The notes beneath the pieces were generated by a model, which saw only the letters and a list, made by a program, of their open reading frames with translations, was not told where the DNA came from and did no database searches. From Larix sibirica (Eukaryota > Streptophyta > Pinopsida > Pinales > Pinaceae): DNA of 26,583 nt. Positions 1-10,689 of this stretch are shown one piece after another (the first letter of the stretch is position 1; every line of letters begins with the position of its first letter). The position numbers and the translations under genes were made by a program. The stretch spans positions 4,728-31,310 of the forward strand of contig NWUY0300109499.1 in assembly GCA_004151065.3 (NCBI GenBank), read 5' to 3'.

Positions 1-199
1 TTCATCCCCCATGGTTGACATCATCACCTTGAATCCTATTGGTTGATTTTTATAGTACATTTTTTTTGTTTTGAGGCCCATTTTTTACCTCAAAATTTCT
101 CTAATGGCACTTCGTGGTGGGTTATTGTTAGAGTTGGGAGTTTGTTGAATATGCCAGGCTTAGAGAATCACTAGATCAAGATTAGACATGCACCAATCA

Positions 200-1400
200 T
201 TGGGAGTCCATTGGGAGAAATTGATTGTTTCCTGGATATCAAGTTGAATTTTCTTCCAAACTTGTTGGATATACAGACTTGAGTTGTGGAAGATGCGGAA
301 ATTCCTCTCTTTCAAAACTTCCTAGAGAAGGGAATCCTGGGAAAATTTTCTAGACTCTATTTATAATGTTGTTTGAGGAGATTTTGGTGTCTCCAGTTGG
401 TCAGGGTTTCTTTTATACTTGCTCTATTATGGTCATTTTGGAGGAAGATACTCTCCCCTTGGTCCCATAATTGCCTATTGATAGGGCATGAGTTTAGAAG
501 GTGCTCTAAGTATTCTCCCTTGACACGGTAGAGATAACAAATTGAGGATCCTTCAAAGCCTCTTTTGATGAGTTGGTCCCAGGTTAGAATTTGGCTCTAG
601 GCCACCATCCAGAGGAAGGTTGAGCATTTTTTCCATAGGTTTTGTTTCCATATCTTAGTCCAGATGGTGCTAGGCTGATCCTGCGTGTAGTCTGCCAAGA
701 TCGAGTAGGCTTATTTAAGGATGAAATTTCCTCTACTAGAATTCCCCCATTGTAGGATTCCTTGTCTCCTTGTTTGGTAATTTTTCTAGTGTGAAAATAT
801 TCCTAGAACGAGCCCCACTACACTTCCATGAGAATGTTTGGCCAGGATTGTTTTTCACCCCATCTTCGCCATTGGGTGGCATTGGCATCCGTGCTCCAGA
901 AATCTGATACCAGAAATTTTCCTTCTAAAAGAGTGGCTTGCCTCAAAGGTTGTATGAATTCAATGGATGAAAGATTGGCTCTTTGCTACTAGGAATCATC
1001 CCAAAAGAGAGCAGATTGGCCATTTCAAATTTTCCAGAAGGCATGATGCTGAATTATGTTACTATTTTCCAAGCACCATTTCATATTAATGATCGCTTGG
1101 GACTAGTCTGCATTCATATGAGATCTTGTTGGTATATTTTGTTCATGTACTTGTCTTTCTGGATTTTGGACCATAGGGCTTCATGTGTGGTTAGCCATCT
1201 CCACCAAAGTTTGGCCATCATGGCTTTATTCTCTAACTCAGGATCCCTTAAGCCTAATCCCCCCAAAATATTGGGCTTGCATAAATTGTCCCAAGCCACA
1301 AGGGCCCATTTTCAACCCTTGGTTTTTTATCCTCCCCAAATCAAATTTCTCTGCAAAGATTTATTTCATTCAAAAAAGAATTGGGGCAGTAAATATGGAG
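200..1400 (-). pseudogene. LINE copy A ORF2, C-terminal connection and zf-RVT remnant
   Basis: Downstream of the polymerase, plant L1 ORF2 has a connection region and a zf-RVT zinc-binding domain. At 1299-1114 the minus strand reads AWDNLCKPNILGGLGLRDP and AKLWWRWLTTHEALW, a very characteristic connection motif. At roughly 600-440 it reads ILTWDQLIKRGFEGSSICYL and LEHLLNSCPINRQLW, matching zf-RVT with the second Cys of the first pair changed to Tyr. Bases 1-200 give only a vague continuation; no RNase H domain or poly(A) tail is visible before the window edge. Confidence 0.75.
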
Positions 1401-1689
1401 AACAAGTAAGTGCACGTTCTTCTCAGGACAAAGCTTAGAAGGACAAGTCGGCTCGCAATGTTAATAGAACAAAACGACAAGTTGGCTAGACGCCTTTACA
1501 TTTTGCTAATGAGAAGTGATCGGGAACCATGTCTGGTAACGACCGTAGTGAGTGGGGATTCCGGATACCAAGATGTAAGAGTCCCTCTTTGAACGGCCAA
1601 CAGTTTAGAAATTGTCATTTGTAGCATGATTGGGGTGGTAAAATAGAATATTTGAGACTTGTCATTATTGAGGGAGAGGCCTGAAGTAG

Positions 1690-2640
1690 CCAAGAAGGTG
1701 GAGAGTATATATTTTAAGCATCAGGCTTCCCTCATAGATGCGGTATCTAGGAGCATGGTTTCATCTACAAATTGGAGATGCGAGGCCTTGTTTTCGTCAT
1801 TTGCAGGGCTGATACCAGACAAAATATTACTTTGGATAGCATCTTTGAGGGTTCTCCTCGGGCCCTCCACCATGAGAATGAACAAAAAGGGGAAATATGG
1901 TCTCCCTGAAGCACTCCTCTTGACGAGGAGAAGGTTTGATAAGGAAAGCCATTCAATAGGATGGAAAATAATGTTGAAGATGAGAGGGCCAAGATCCAGT
2001 TGACCCATTGGGTAGAGAAGCCAAAGGCGAGGAGGGTTTTTTCCATGTACTTCCAAGATATTTTATCAAAATATTTGGACAAGTCAAGTTTTATGAGCAT
2101 GTCGGCCTTTTTTGACTTTTTAAGTGTGTGGATCGTCTCATGGTCCACAAGAATCCCAACTATGACTTGATGACCCTCCACATATCCATATTTCTCTTCA
2201 AAGATGAGGTGAGGCGGGATGGGTTTTGAACGACTGGCTATAACCTTTGTAATGATTTTGTAAATAACATTACATAGAGAAATGAGATGAAATTTACATG
2301 GGCGGAAAAGTTTTTCCTTCTTCGGGATGAGAGTAAGGAAGGTGGCATTTAGAGTAGGAAGGATGGTCAACCTCATACGAGATTCCTCAACGATTTCTCA
2401 AACCTTGTGTTGAACAATATCGCAACACTTGTGGAAGAAGTCAGTGGTCAAGCCATCGAGTCCTGGCGCCTTTCTTACCAACATGTCTTTCACAACTTCA
2501 GTTACCTCCTCAAGAGATATGGCCCATAGAAGGTTTTCATTTTGTTGTACAGTGACTAAAGTCGGTATGTGCTGAATGATGGTGTTCATGTCCATTTCTT
2601 TTTCTCTCCCTTCATCCATGAGAATGTTGTGATAGTAAGA
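1690..2640 (-). pseudogene. LINE copy A ORF2, reverse transcriptase domain remnant
   Basis: Reverse transcriptase of the non-LTR type (RVT_1). The fingers segment at 2619-2398 reads VRKAPGLDGLTTDFFHKC. The next frame (2376-1765) has TFLTLIPKKEKLFRP, motif A as IKLDLSKYFDKISW with its catalytic Asp kept, and SSRGVLQGDHISPF for the usual RQGDPLSP. The catalytic F-x-D-D box appears in another frame at 2056-1721 as HLQFVDETMLL, so the second Asp is Glu. At least two frameshifts separate these pieces. Confidence 0.88.
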
Positions 2641-2886
2641 AACTAATTACTCCGCAATGTCCTCTTGTTTTGTTAGATTCCTCCCCCCATCTGCTTGGAG
2701 CCTCACAATCTGATTGTGAGCTCTCCGTTGAATCATGGATTCGTGAAAGAACATGGAGTTCCTTTCACCCTCATTAAGCCACTTGATTCTCGACTTCTGC
2801 CTCCACAGGACTTCCTCATAATCCAACCTTTGATTGATGGCCTGCTGAAGATTTATTTCCTTCTGTAGTAATTCTTCTGAGTATCC

Positions 2887-3857
2887 CTAAGATATGGCTT
2901 CCTGTTGAACCTCATTCAGATCCACTTCTATATTTTTCCTGGCTTCAAAGATATTTCCAAATACCTCTTTATTCCAGGTTTTGAGCTTATTTTTTACCCA
3001 TTTTAGTTTTTGTTGAAGGTTGTACATATTCGATCCATAAGTGTGGGGTGCTTCCTCCCACCAATTTGTGAATGTGTCCAGGATGTCTGGGTGGCTTAGC
3101 CAAAAAATTTCAAATCTGAATGGTCGATTCCTGGAAGTGACAAATTCATCCACCTCAAGGCAGATAGGCCAATGATCCGATACCATGCCTTGGAGGATGA
3201 CTGAATTAATGAAGGAATCATATTGCACAATATTGGTTGAGAGGAGGAATCTATCTAACCTAGATGCAACTAGGTGAATACCACCTCTATTGTTGTTCCA
3301 AAAGTAGGAGACATTCTTTGGCTGAATGTCCACAAGATCCAAAGAAGCAATGAGGGGATCGAAAGCTCTTATTTTCGAGTCCATATTTCCAATGCCCCTT
3401 TTTTTTCTAGCGGATTGGAGATCAAGTTGAAGTCCCTCCCAACAACCCATGGGGAATCCTGAACGAGATTTTCTTTTTAGATAGGAAAGAGTAGACATGA
3501 ATCTAGCCTTTATGGAGGGAATAGGGGGGCCATAGACATTAGTGATGAATCCAGAGAGATTAGAGGTCATGATATGGAAGGAGGAATAAATGGAGTGGGG
3601 AGTTGAGAAAAATTTGGAGATATGGATCGAAGATGGGTCCCAAAGAATAGATATGCCACCTGCTGCACCTGTAGCATCAAGGGAGATTGATGAACATCCT
3701 GTACAACAAAAGTTTGAGAGGGATGACAAAATTTTGAAGAGCATTTGTCTTCTCGAATAAAGACCACTGTTGGTTTTTCCTGGTTGAACTTGGTTCACAG
3801 GGTTCGCATTTTTTATTTCCCCCCTAGACTGTGTATATTCCATGACATTAGCTTCAT
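2887..3857 (-). pseudogene. LINE copy A ORF2, endonuclease domain remnant
   Basis: This is the start of ORF2, an endonuclease/exonuclease/phosphatase fold that nicks target DNA to prime reverse transcription. An ATG at 3857 opens MKLMSWNIHSLGG, the usual L1 start, but hits a stop at once; PTVVFIREDK follows in a second frame, where the catalytic QET position reads RED. A longer frame from 3843 then carries GGISILWDP, FITNVYGP, SYFWNNNRGG, SRLDRFL and VSDHWPICLEV, so the C-terminal SDH motif survives. The metal-binding GDFN motif appears as RDFN near 3440 in a different frame. Frameshifts on both sides of that site make the domain non-functional. Confidence 0.85.
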
Positions 3858-4429
3858 GATAAAACTATTGAGAGGGGGAAGAGACTCTAACTAGTCTGTG
3901 ATAAATCTATGGTTACCTGAGGCCATTAGGGTTTCCCCTAGCTCTGCTAGTCTCTGATGATTCAATTTACATCCTCACTTTTGATATTTATTATTGGGAA
4001 AAGGAGGAGTGTGTCGATTGGAGGTCGAGCTTGTTGGTGAGCTTGCTAGATGATTCGACAGGTTGGAGAGAGTTGTGAGCCGTCTCTTGAAGGGCCATCC
4101 TTATGATTGGTATATGGGATTTAGGTATCTCCTTGAGATATTTGGATTTGCATGTTTCCACGATTTTCCAAAATTCATGATCAGTGATGTTCAACTCTTC
4201 CTCCCCTTAATTAATGTTTGGATCCTCTCTTTCTTCCAGGATTCTATCTTTCACAAGGTCCAACTTTCTCCTTTTTACCTAATCGAGATCTTCTTCCCCA
4301 AATTGCAATCCCTCTAGGGTTGGATCTAGTTGTTGGGTTGTGTCTTGATCAATCTCCATTTCCTCAAGAACAAAAAAGGGATTCGAAGTTCCAACTTTCT
4401 TATTTGTTAGAGCTGACCAGGGGTTGGTC

Positions 4430-5484
4430 CATCCTTTTGGTTTGTAGCTGACCAATGTGAATCCATCTTGGGATTGTTGTAGGTGGGATTATTGGGGTGG
4501 GGGTATTAGGGCTTGGGGGAAGTATCGATAGAGATTCCCATACTCATGACAGTGTCGACATATGAAGGGGATATGCTTGTAATCCAAGGGATACACCCAT
4601 TCTTCATCCTGAAACCTGAGGCAAATGGCTTCAGGGATGGGCTTCCAAACGTTCATGTGAACACAAATTCGCATATAGGAGGTATACTGACCTCTTTTTA
4701 TTATCTTTGGGTTCTTTATAAATTTCCCTAGGGTGTTACCAGTCCCTATTAAGGTTTACTCTTACCAGTATTCCTAGGGTAGGGGATACAACCACACCCA
4801 AACCGTTACCTCTATGAAATATTCCTTTTCAAGGAAATAGCTTTATTTCTAGTGTCGCATGAATAGGCCTAAGTTGTTGAAGAATTAGGGTCCTTGCTCT
4901 ATGATTCTCTCTTAGTCTTCGGCATTGTTGAAGATTTCCATGAAGAAACCTTTCGAGCCCAACTTCAGCTCCACATCCCCCTTTGGCTTCCATTTGTGAG
5001 CAATCGAACCTTGTAGGGCTCTTTCGTTGGGCCAAAACCCCAGGAACTTGCATATTAGGGCATGGTCCCTCATGTATTACCTATATTATCCTATTTTGTT
5101 CAAATTTATTTCGATACTAAGGATAGAATCAATCCTAGGGAGGTAGTCGCTGCCTCTAGCCCTAGTCCCCATTTATCTTAAGATCAAATTCTTCAGAATC
5201 CCATCTTGTGTTACCAGTAAGTCCTGGCTAGCTATTGGATCTGTGTTTCCTTCTTCTTGTGAATTCCTAAAGGAAATCACATTTGTGTGATCTGAGCACC
5301 ATATAGTATTCTTCCACGTGGCTTGATCTGGGCCGATTTCGCTTTGAACCACCAAAAGCATGGGTTTTTTCTCGTCTGAAGGTCTTGGAGCTAAAGAGAT
5401 CGAAAATCTCCTTGTGGTCAATCATTGTTGTAGAACAACATTGCAAAAGGAGGGAGCTCCTCTTCCTCCCCATTGCCCTGCCAT
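4430..5484 (-). pseudogene. LINE copy A ORF1 remnant (DUF4283 + CCHC zinc knuckle)
   Basis: ORF1 proteins of plant L1 elements bind the element RNA. Around 5055-4850 one minus frame reads FLGFWPNERALQGSIAHKW, then FFMEIFNNAED and FFNNLGLFMRH, the DUF4283 pattern; it contains TAA and TAG stops. Another frame at 4674-4489 carries the segment before the knuckle (RICVHMNVWKPIPEA, EEWVYPLDYKHIPF) and a CRHCHEYGNLYRYF knuckle at 4560-4519. In the C-x2-C-x4-H-x4-C pattern the His is Asn and the last Cys is Phe, so zinc binding is lost. A tail resembling DGFTLVSYKPKG lies near 4450. The start at 5484 is a plausible ATG only; the first 400 bases are poorly conserved. Confidence 0.82.
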
Positions 5485-5560
5485 TGAACTGGTACTCAGA
5501 CTGGGGTTTTTTTCAGAATTGCAGAGTAAAACATTTTTCGACTCATGTTGTTATTAAAAG

Positions 5561-8160
5561 TTTGTTAAACAATCAATTAACAATTAAGGAGGAGCTATAC
5601 TATGCTATTTAAAGTTGTTTCAAGACTGAGGTGGGAATAGTCATTTAAATTTAATAACATTTATTATTATTATTAAAAAATATATATATATAATTTATTC
5701 TATTTTATTTACGGTTTAATTTCTACTATTTGGATTTTAGATTTGGGATTAGGTTTAGAATTTAATTTTTAGGTTTTATTTATCAAAAAGTATATTTATG
5801 AATTTTGACCATATAAAAAGAGTGAGCCAAACTAAACTATCTTTTTATTCCGAGTACATTTTTCCAATTAGAAAACCTTATTTTTATTAGATACCCCATT
5901 TTACAACCCCAAAATTCCTATAAAACCCCCTACCCTACATCCTCCAATACCTATAAAATATTGACCTTATTTTTCACAACTTAAAAACCACTCTTTATAA
6001 ATGAACCCGATAAGATATTGGTCAAGAAGATGAAGCCCCTATAGTTTTTCCCCATTGAGAATATGGTTATGAATGGACATCTAATGTATAAAACAAGAGA
6101 AACAACATGGGACTTAAAGAGAGACTGTGACGCCATGAAGAATTAGAATATAAGAGAAAATTAAGATGAGTATCTATTTGTTTTAAATAAAGTAAGGAAG
6201 AAAATCAACATTATTAAAACAAGAATATTCTCATAAGCTTCATAGTGAATCAAGGATAAAACATGGATAGAACAAATTTTAAAATATTTGTTACAATACC
6301 GAATCTAGGAAAAACAATAAATGTTAATAACCACCATCATCGTTGTAACAACATAAATATAAGCGTAGATCTCATATCCTCTCAACTCATGTAAACAAGA
6401 GCTGCAAGCAGCAATGTCTATGACAAGCAACAGAAGATGACATAATTAAGAGTTGTGTTAGTAATCTTGTGACCTCTGATTTTGAATGACCACCAACCAG
6501 AATTGTGTGTTATAGCAGAGAACTTTGACTTCCTTTGCTGCTTTTGGGGATTTTGAATAGTTCTTTAATAGGATTTTACAGGCTTAATGAATAGTCAATT
6601 CTTTAGCGTTGTAAATGTGTTATACTTGTAAATGCGATATGCGGAACAACTTCAATGGCTGAAGAACTGGGCTTGAACAATTGGTCATTGAAGAAGATGA
6701 AGGCATCAATTTGCACAATTGGAAAGAGATATTGCTAGAGAAATGATTTGCAACTTGCCAACAGATCAACCACTGCGGTTCTGTTATTCAAATGATATTG
6801 ACAAAATGTTGTAATTGTAGTTGTCGGTATGCATGCATTACTACCAAACACAAATACGACATGTAGGAAATGCGATAGCTTTGTAAGATAGAAGAAAAAT
6901 AATGTTTTTTTGAAGTGGAGATCGCGTCAAGATGGGCGTTTGAGGCTCCATCTCGTTCAAAACCACGATGACCATTCTTCACTAGGAGACAGCAGAATCT
7001 TGTGATGGCCACTAGTTGTTGAGTTCATGTCACTAACAAATCCTCCTATAAGGCAATACAAAACACGCATTTCAAATTCAGTCGATGGGATCTTGGTCGA
7101 TTAAAATTCCAATCCTCCAAAGTCTCTGGATATCCATCATGAGCCTCTAGATACATATTTTTACATTATTCTCTTTAGGACAAAGCTTAAACAATTTTCA
7201 GCAGCTTCATCCCTAGGTTTATGGAAGACAATGTTGAAAAGAAAATGATTAAATATTGCCTATTTCTATGGAAAGTTAATGCATCATGCCATTATGTGAA
7301 AAGCACCAAAAGATGTCGAGCTTATGTTTTTGTGATGTGTTTCTGTGCTTCAAGGATTCCAAACGCATTTTAAAATTGTATGGTTTGCCTCTATAGATAA
7401 TCTTGCGATTGCCATAATTTGTACCTTGCTAGAAAGGATAAAGAACTATCAGTTGTAGGTGATCCATAAAATGAGCTATGATTGTTGGACAAATAACCTC
7501 CTATGCAATGCAACGTTGTATAGTTACTATATTTTTGTATTACATTTGTGGATAGCAACATTTTTCAAAGTACCTATAATATTGATGGTTTTGTAATGCG
7601 CATTGCAATGAAATAGTTTGCAAGCGAGCCCCGCTCAAGCCTAGAGTACACTAGTAAGCATCAAATCGAATGTACCTTTTCACAGTATTGCATTTACATT
7701 TGCTAACGCACTAGGAATAAATATCAAATGGTATCTATGTTACAAATTTCGAGATGAAATACACTTGCTTTACCAAAGTTTAACCTTGCAGAATGGAAAA
7801 TGCAGTTTTTGAAATTGGTGCCACTAGACTAATACATGCAAAATGTTCTAAAAAAGTCACAGACATAACAATGGTATATCAAACATATTCAATACATCGA
7901 CTCGAGAATATATGCCATAGACAATGCAATCAACCCTAACTTTGATTACAATTAACACAAGAAGTGTTCAACAAAAACCCTGCTCCAAACTACGAGGCAT
8001 TTTCATTAAACCCAAACTTTGCAAAACATTGCAAACACGAAAAATCGAATAAGTATGGAAAAGCTAATATATGGAAAATAAATCCATTATGTCACGGACA
8101 TAATTACGCTGTAGGCGTTTCACCAACCAGAAGCATAGCCATCCATGTCGGCTAGATTCC
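5561..8160. other. AT-rich intergenic or intronic DNA, no gene seen
   Basis: No reading frame here resembles a known protein on either strand; the longest frames are short and of intergenic composition. A low-complexity tract of ATT units followed by TA repeats lies at 5661-5692. If the callose synthase exon at 8774-8972 belongs to a working gene, this stretch is part of its first intron. The sequence at 7644-7655, preceded by a small GC-rich hairpin-like motif at 7624-7636, is discussed as a possible transposon end. Confidence 0.5.
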
Positions 8161-8364
8161 TCACTCATAGAGCAAATGGAATGCTTCCCTATGGATGATG
8201 TCATCACGAGAACCATATTCCTCTTCCTCAACAGAAAGCGGATATCTCTGTTTCAATAGGAAGGATCTGAAGCTGCGCTGGGGTTTCACCTTTTTCTATT
8301 CTCTGTTGATATGAAACTTGGCCCTCGGTAGTCGGACCTCGACGGTCGGGAACGTGACCAAAGT
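8161..8364 (-). pseudogene. Unidentified coding-like remnant
   Basis: One minus-strand frame of 68 codons reads TLVTFPTVEVRLPRAKFHI, then after an internal TAG continues with VKPQRSFRSFLLKQRYPL and VEEEEYGSRDDIIHREAF, ending at a TGA. The GC content is higher than in the flanks and the residue mix looks protein-like. A second overlapping frame also stays open for 47 codons (ending IEKGETPAQLQILPIETEI), so the true frame is uncertain. I do not recognise a family. It does not match any callose synthase segment I know, although it lies just downstream of that exon. It could be a gene fragment carried by a transposon. Confidence 0.25.
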
Positions 8365-8773
8365 TTATTGTGTTATTTGATCAGTTTGGGACTAAGTTTT
8401 GTCTTTTGTTGGTGACTACGAGTATTCAAAATCGATATTTGGAAAGAATGATTAAGAAATATGGAACAAATGGATGCACATATATCACGACTCCTGGCAT
8501 ATTCATAGAGTTGTGCTAGATGACATGCCTTCAATTTAGCTTGTAACACATATGTTGTAATTCGGGCAAGCCACAGTTCAGTAATATTTTAAGGAATAGC
8601 AATAATACTAAAGGATCTGTTACCTAATTCAGAGGGTTTACAAAGTAGCATGCAGTTAATATCAACTTTGACCAATGCCCAATAGATGGACAACTTCCAT
8701 TTTTCACAAAACATCAACCACCAATAAAGAAATTGAGATAAAGAAGAAGACAACTATTGTCCGAAATACTTAC

Positions 8774-8972
8774 AAATGCGAGCAACATTGGGATCTTCGT
8801 CCTGAATTTCATCTGCGGCCTTGAGAATGGCATCGATGTTGGCAGCGTTCAAGGAAGAAGGGACAGCACTAGAAAGCCCACTATTGATTCTGCCCGGCTT
8901 TTGGCTACTTCGCTGCTGCCTCTGCAGGGCCGAGCGAACCAGTCGCTCCCAGTTCGTCTCTGCCCTCGACAT
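8774..8972 (-). CDS. Callose synthase (glucan synthase-like), first coding exon only
   Basis: Callose synthases are large plasma-membrane enzymes that polymerise UDP-glucose into beta-1,3-glucan at cell plates, plasmodesmata and wounds. The exon encodes 66 residues plus one base. MSRAETNWERLVRSAL at the start and NIDAILKAADEIQDEDP with NVARI at the end are the conserved N-terminus of the GSL family (Vta1-like region). The ATG is the family's usual start. Immediately after the ATT codon and one further T comes GTAAGT (8773-8768), a consensus 5' splice site in phase 1, where family members continue with a Leu-Cys-Glu stretch. No second exon is visible in the remaining 8.7 kb, so the first intron would run off the window and hold LINE copy A, or the exon is an orphan. 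Without the rest of the gene the paralogue cannot be named. Confidence 0.85.
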
Positions 8973-9150
8973 CTCGAGTACTTCTAGTGTGTCGATCTAC
9001 TCAAAACATGGACTCTAATTATAGCTTCAATTGAACTCAATACCTATGACGTTTGTGCTCTCTGTATTTGATAAGGTGAAGAGATCCCAGGAAGGAAGAG
9101 GACTTGACTGTTTGAGTGAAAAAGCAAAACAGAAAGGGTTTCACTTATAG

Positions 9151-9158
9151 ATTATATA
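9151..9158 (-). promoter_or_regulatory. Possible TATA box of the callose synthase exon
   Basis: The minus strand reads TATATAAT about 180 bases upstream of the exon's ATG, which would leave a 5' leader of roughly 150 bases. The surrounding tract is AT-rich, so this could be chance, and no independent transcription-start signal was seen. Confidence 0.3.
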
Positions 9159-9794
9159 TAATAATAAAATAGTGAGGGCTAATTAGCTGAAGAGAGCAGA
9201 GGAAAATGGGTGCGGAGAATGTAAAAAACTGGGGATTGGGATGGAGACGGAGAAAGCTTCTACTTTTGCTTTCAGTTTTTAAATCAATAAAATACAATAC
9301 AGTACATAGCACAAAAGGTAAAGTATATCTACCAATTGTTTGATAGAATCTTTCAGCCAACTCAAACCCAGTTACTGTCAGTAATGTACTAAATCGACTG
9401 CCAAATCCTCCATAAATTATTCCGCTAATTAAAAGGCGAAAGCTGAAGCCTGCGTATGCTCCAGCTAAGGGAAGATTTAAAACTTCAGACGCTTATCATA
9501 AAACCCTTGGAGACATTCAGGCATCTTCCCGGCCAAAACTAGCAGAGGCTTTTTTATTTGTGGGGACTCCAACGTATTGTCTGAAAGTCAAAACTTACAA
9601 GCCCTCCAAACCGAGATTCAAGCGAGCTGCAAGTCACGACTCCAAAGTTTATATTCGACAGAAAAGCCCATTGCCGTGTCAGCGTTATACGCGCAAAGCT
9701 CAAATTCCTACGCGCAAAACCATCAAAATAATTGTATCCTTCAACTTCTTGCCCAGTCGTGTTGCTTCACTGACGGCTTCATTGGTGGACGTTT

Positions 9795-9813
9795 CCACGT
9801 GGCATTATAAAAG
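9795..9813 (+). promoter_or_regulatory. Promoter-like G-box plus TATA motif
   Basis: CCACGTGG (9795-9802, a perfect palindromic G-box core CACGTG) is followed four bases later by TATAAAAG (9806-9813). A TGACG element lies nearby at about 9770. This spacing resembles a plant core promoter pointing right, with a start near 9840. No recognisable coding sequence follows, so it may be a decayed promoter, a promoter of a non-coding transcript, or a distal element of the divergent callose synthase exon. Confidence 0.3.
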
Positions 9814-9870
9814 AGAAACCCCTTAAATTACTTTAAACTCAAGAAACAAACTAGTGTTATAATATATCAA

Positions 9871-10024
9871 TTTGATGCTATATTTATTAGTGAACTTTTA
9901 TTAACAAGACCCACATGGGGTAATGTCCCATTTTAAATGCAAAAAATGTTTTGATGCTATATTAGTGAATTTTTATTAACAAGACCCACATGGGGTAATG
10001 TCCCCCTTTAAATGCAAAAAATGT
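9871..10024. repeat. 79-bp tandem duplication, two copies
   Basis: Copy 1 is 9871-9949 and copy 2 is 9950-10024. They are nearly identical; copy 2 lacks four bases near its start and differs at a few positions (for example CCATTTT versus CCCCCTTT). Both contain the block ACAAGACCCACATGGGGTAA. The high identity suggests a fairly recent local duplication. Confidence 0.9.
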
Positions 10025-10672
10025 TTTTTTCGAATTTGTAAAAAATTTCAAGAGGTCCCTAGTTTTGTAGTGCGAATAATTAGTGACTAGTGTATTCAAT
10101 GTCAAAAAAAATATAGATATACATGTAACAATGAAGCTATGATGCAATGCATGCGGGACAAATTATCCACCATGCAAAAGAACTCTTTGTTGGTGAAGAA
10201 AATGTCTTTAACAATTTCAAATATTTGGCAAAAATACTTGTAAGAGGAACAGCCATAGTTATAAACTGAATACAAAATAGAAGTAGCTTGAAAACATTCT
10301 AAATGTATAAGCAATGCAATGAAAACCTGAATCATGCAAAGATTTTAGTTTAGTAGGAACTTTGAAGTATGTTGTGTCTTTAAGGTATTTCTTCTCAATT
10401 GCATCATTCCTGGTCATTTTATTTGGAATTATTTGGCTTTAAACTTTAAAACTCTGCCTTCTAGTGTTGGAAAAAATAGTATATGAAAAATAGGACATAG
10501 ACAAATAACATCGCATGGTAGATATATCTGGTGTTGTGAGCTAATATGGCACAAGTACAAAATCATAGCAATTTGAATAAAAGTATTGTGTCTCTAAAAG
10601 CATTGCATTATAGAATGATGGGACTAGCAAGTATTGTTAGGCATGTAAAAGCAAAACTTCAACCGATCTATA
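10025..10672. other. Non-coding stretch, no gene seen
   Basis: No supported gene. A 77-codon minus frame near 10102-10335 has no recognisable motif and a composition typical of AT-rich DNA. ACTAGTGTATTC at 10086-10097 is the near inverse complement of a motif at 7644-7655. Confidence 0.45.
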
Positions 10673-10689
10673 ATTGAGATATGTATAGT
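10673..10689 (+). repeat. Target-site duplication, left copy
   Basis: ATTGAGATATGTATAGT is present here and, without mismatch, at 12035-12051. It flanks the retroposed insert on its 5' side. Confidence 0.9.

Larger units (their letters stand above)
1..5560 (-). mobile_element. Degenerate L1-type LINE retrotransposon (copy A), 3' end outside the window
   Basis: Read on the minus strand, this stretch gives the standard plant L1 order: ORF1 with a DUF4283 nucleic-acid-binding domain and a zinc knuckle, then ORF2 with endonuclease, reverse transcriptase, a connection region and a zf-RVT domain. Frames change often and stops are many, so the copy is dead. The 5' limit near 5560 is approximate, set by where ORF1-like coding fades; no target-site duplication can be tested because the 3' end lies left of base 1. 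It lies in the same orientation as the callose synthase exon further right and may sit in an intron of that gene (inference). Confidence 0.9.

Noticed and set aside
983-1438. 151-codon plus-strand open frame
   Set aside because: It is antisense to the LINE copy A connection region, whose minus-strand reading matches plant L1 proteins; the plus reading matches nothing.
6788-7012. 74-codon minus-strand frame
   Set aside because: No motif, ordinary intergenic composition, no splice or start context.
9560-9826. 88-codon plus-strand frame, basic, upstream of the G-box/TATA
   Set aside because: It overlaps the promoter-like motif, has a second equally long overlapping frame, and matches no family; likely chance.
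9850-9857. Third ACTAGTGT motif as a transposon end
   Set aside because: No hairpin or shared flanking sequence; an 8-base match is expected by chance in this length.
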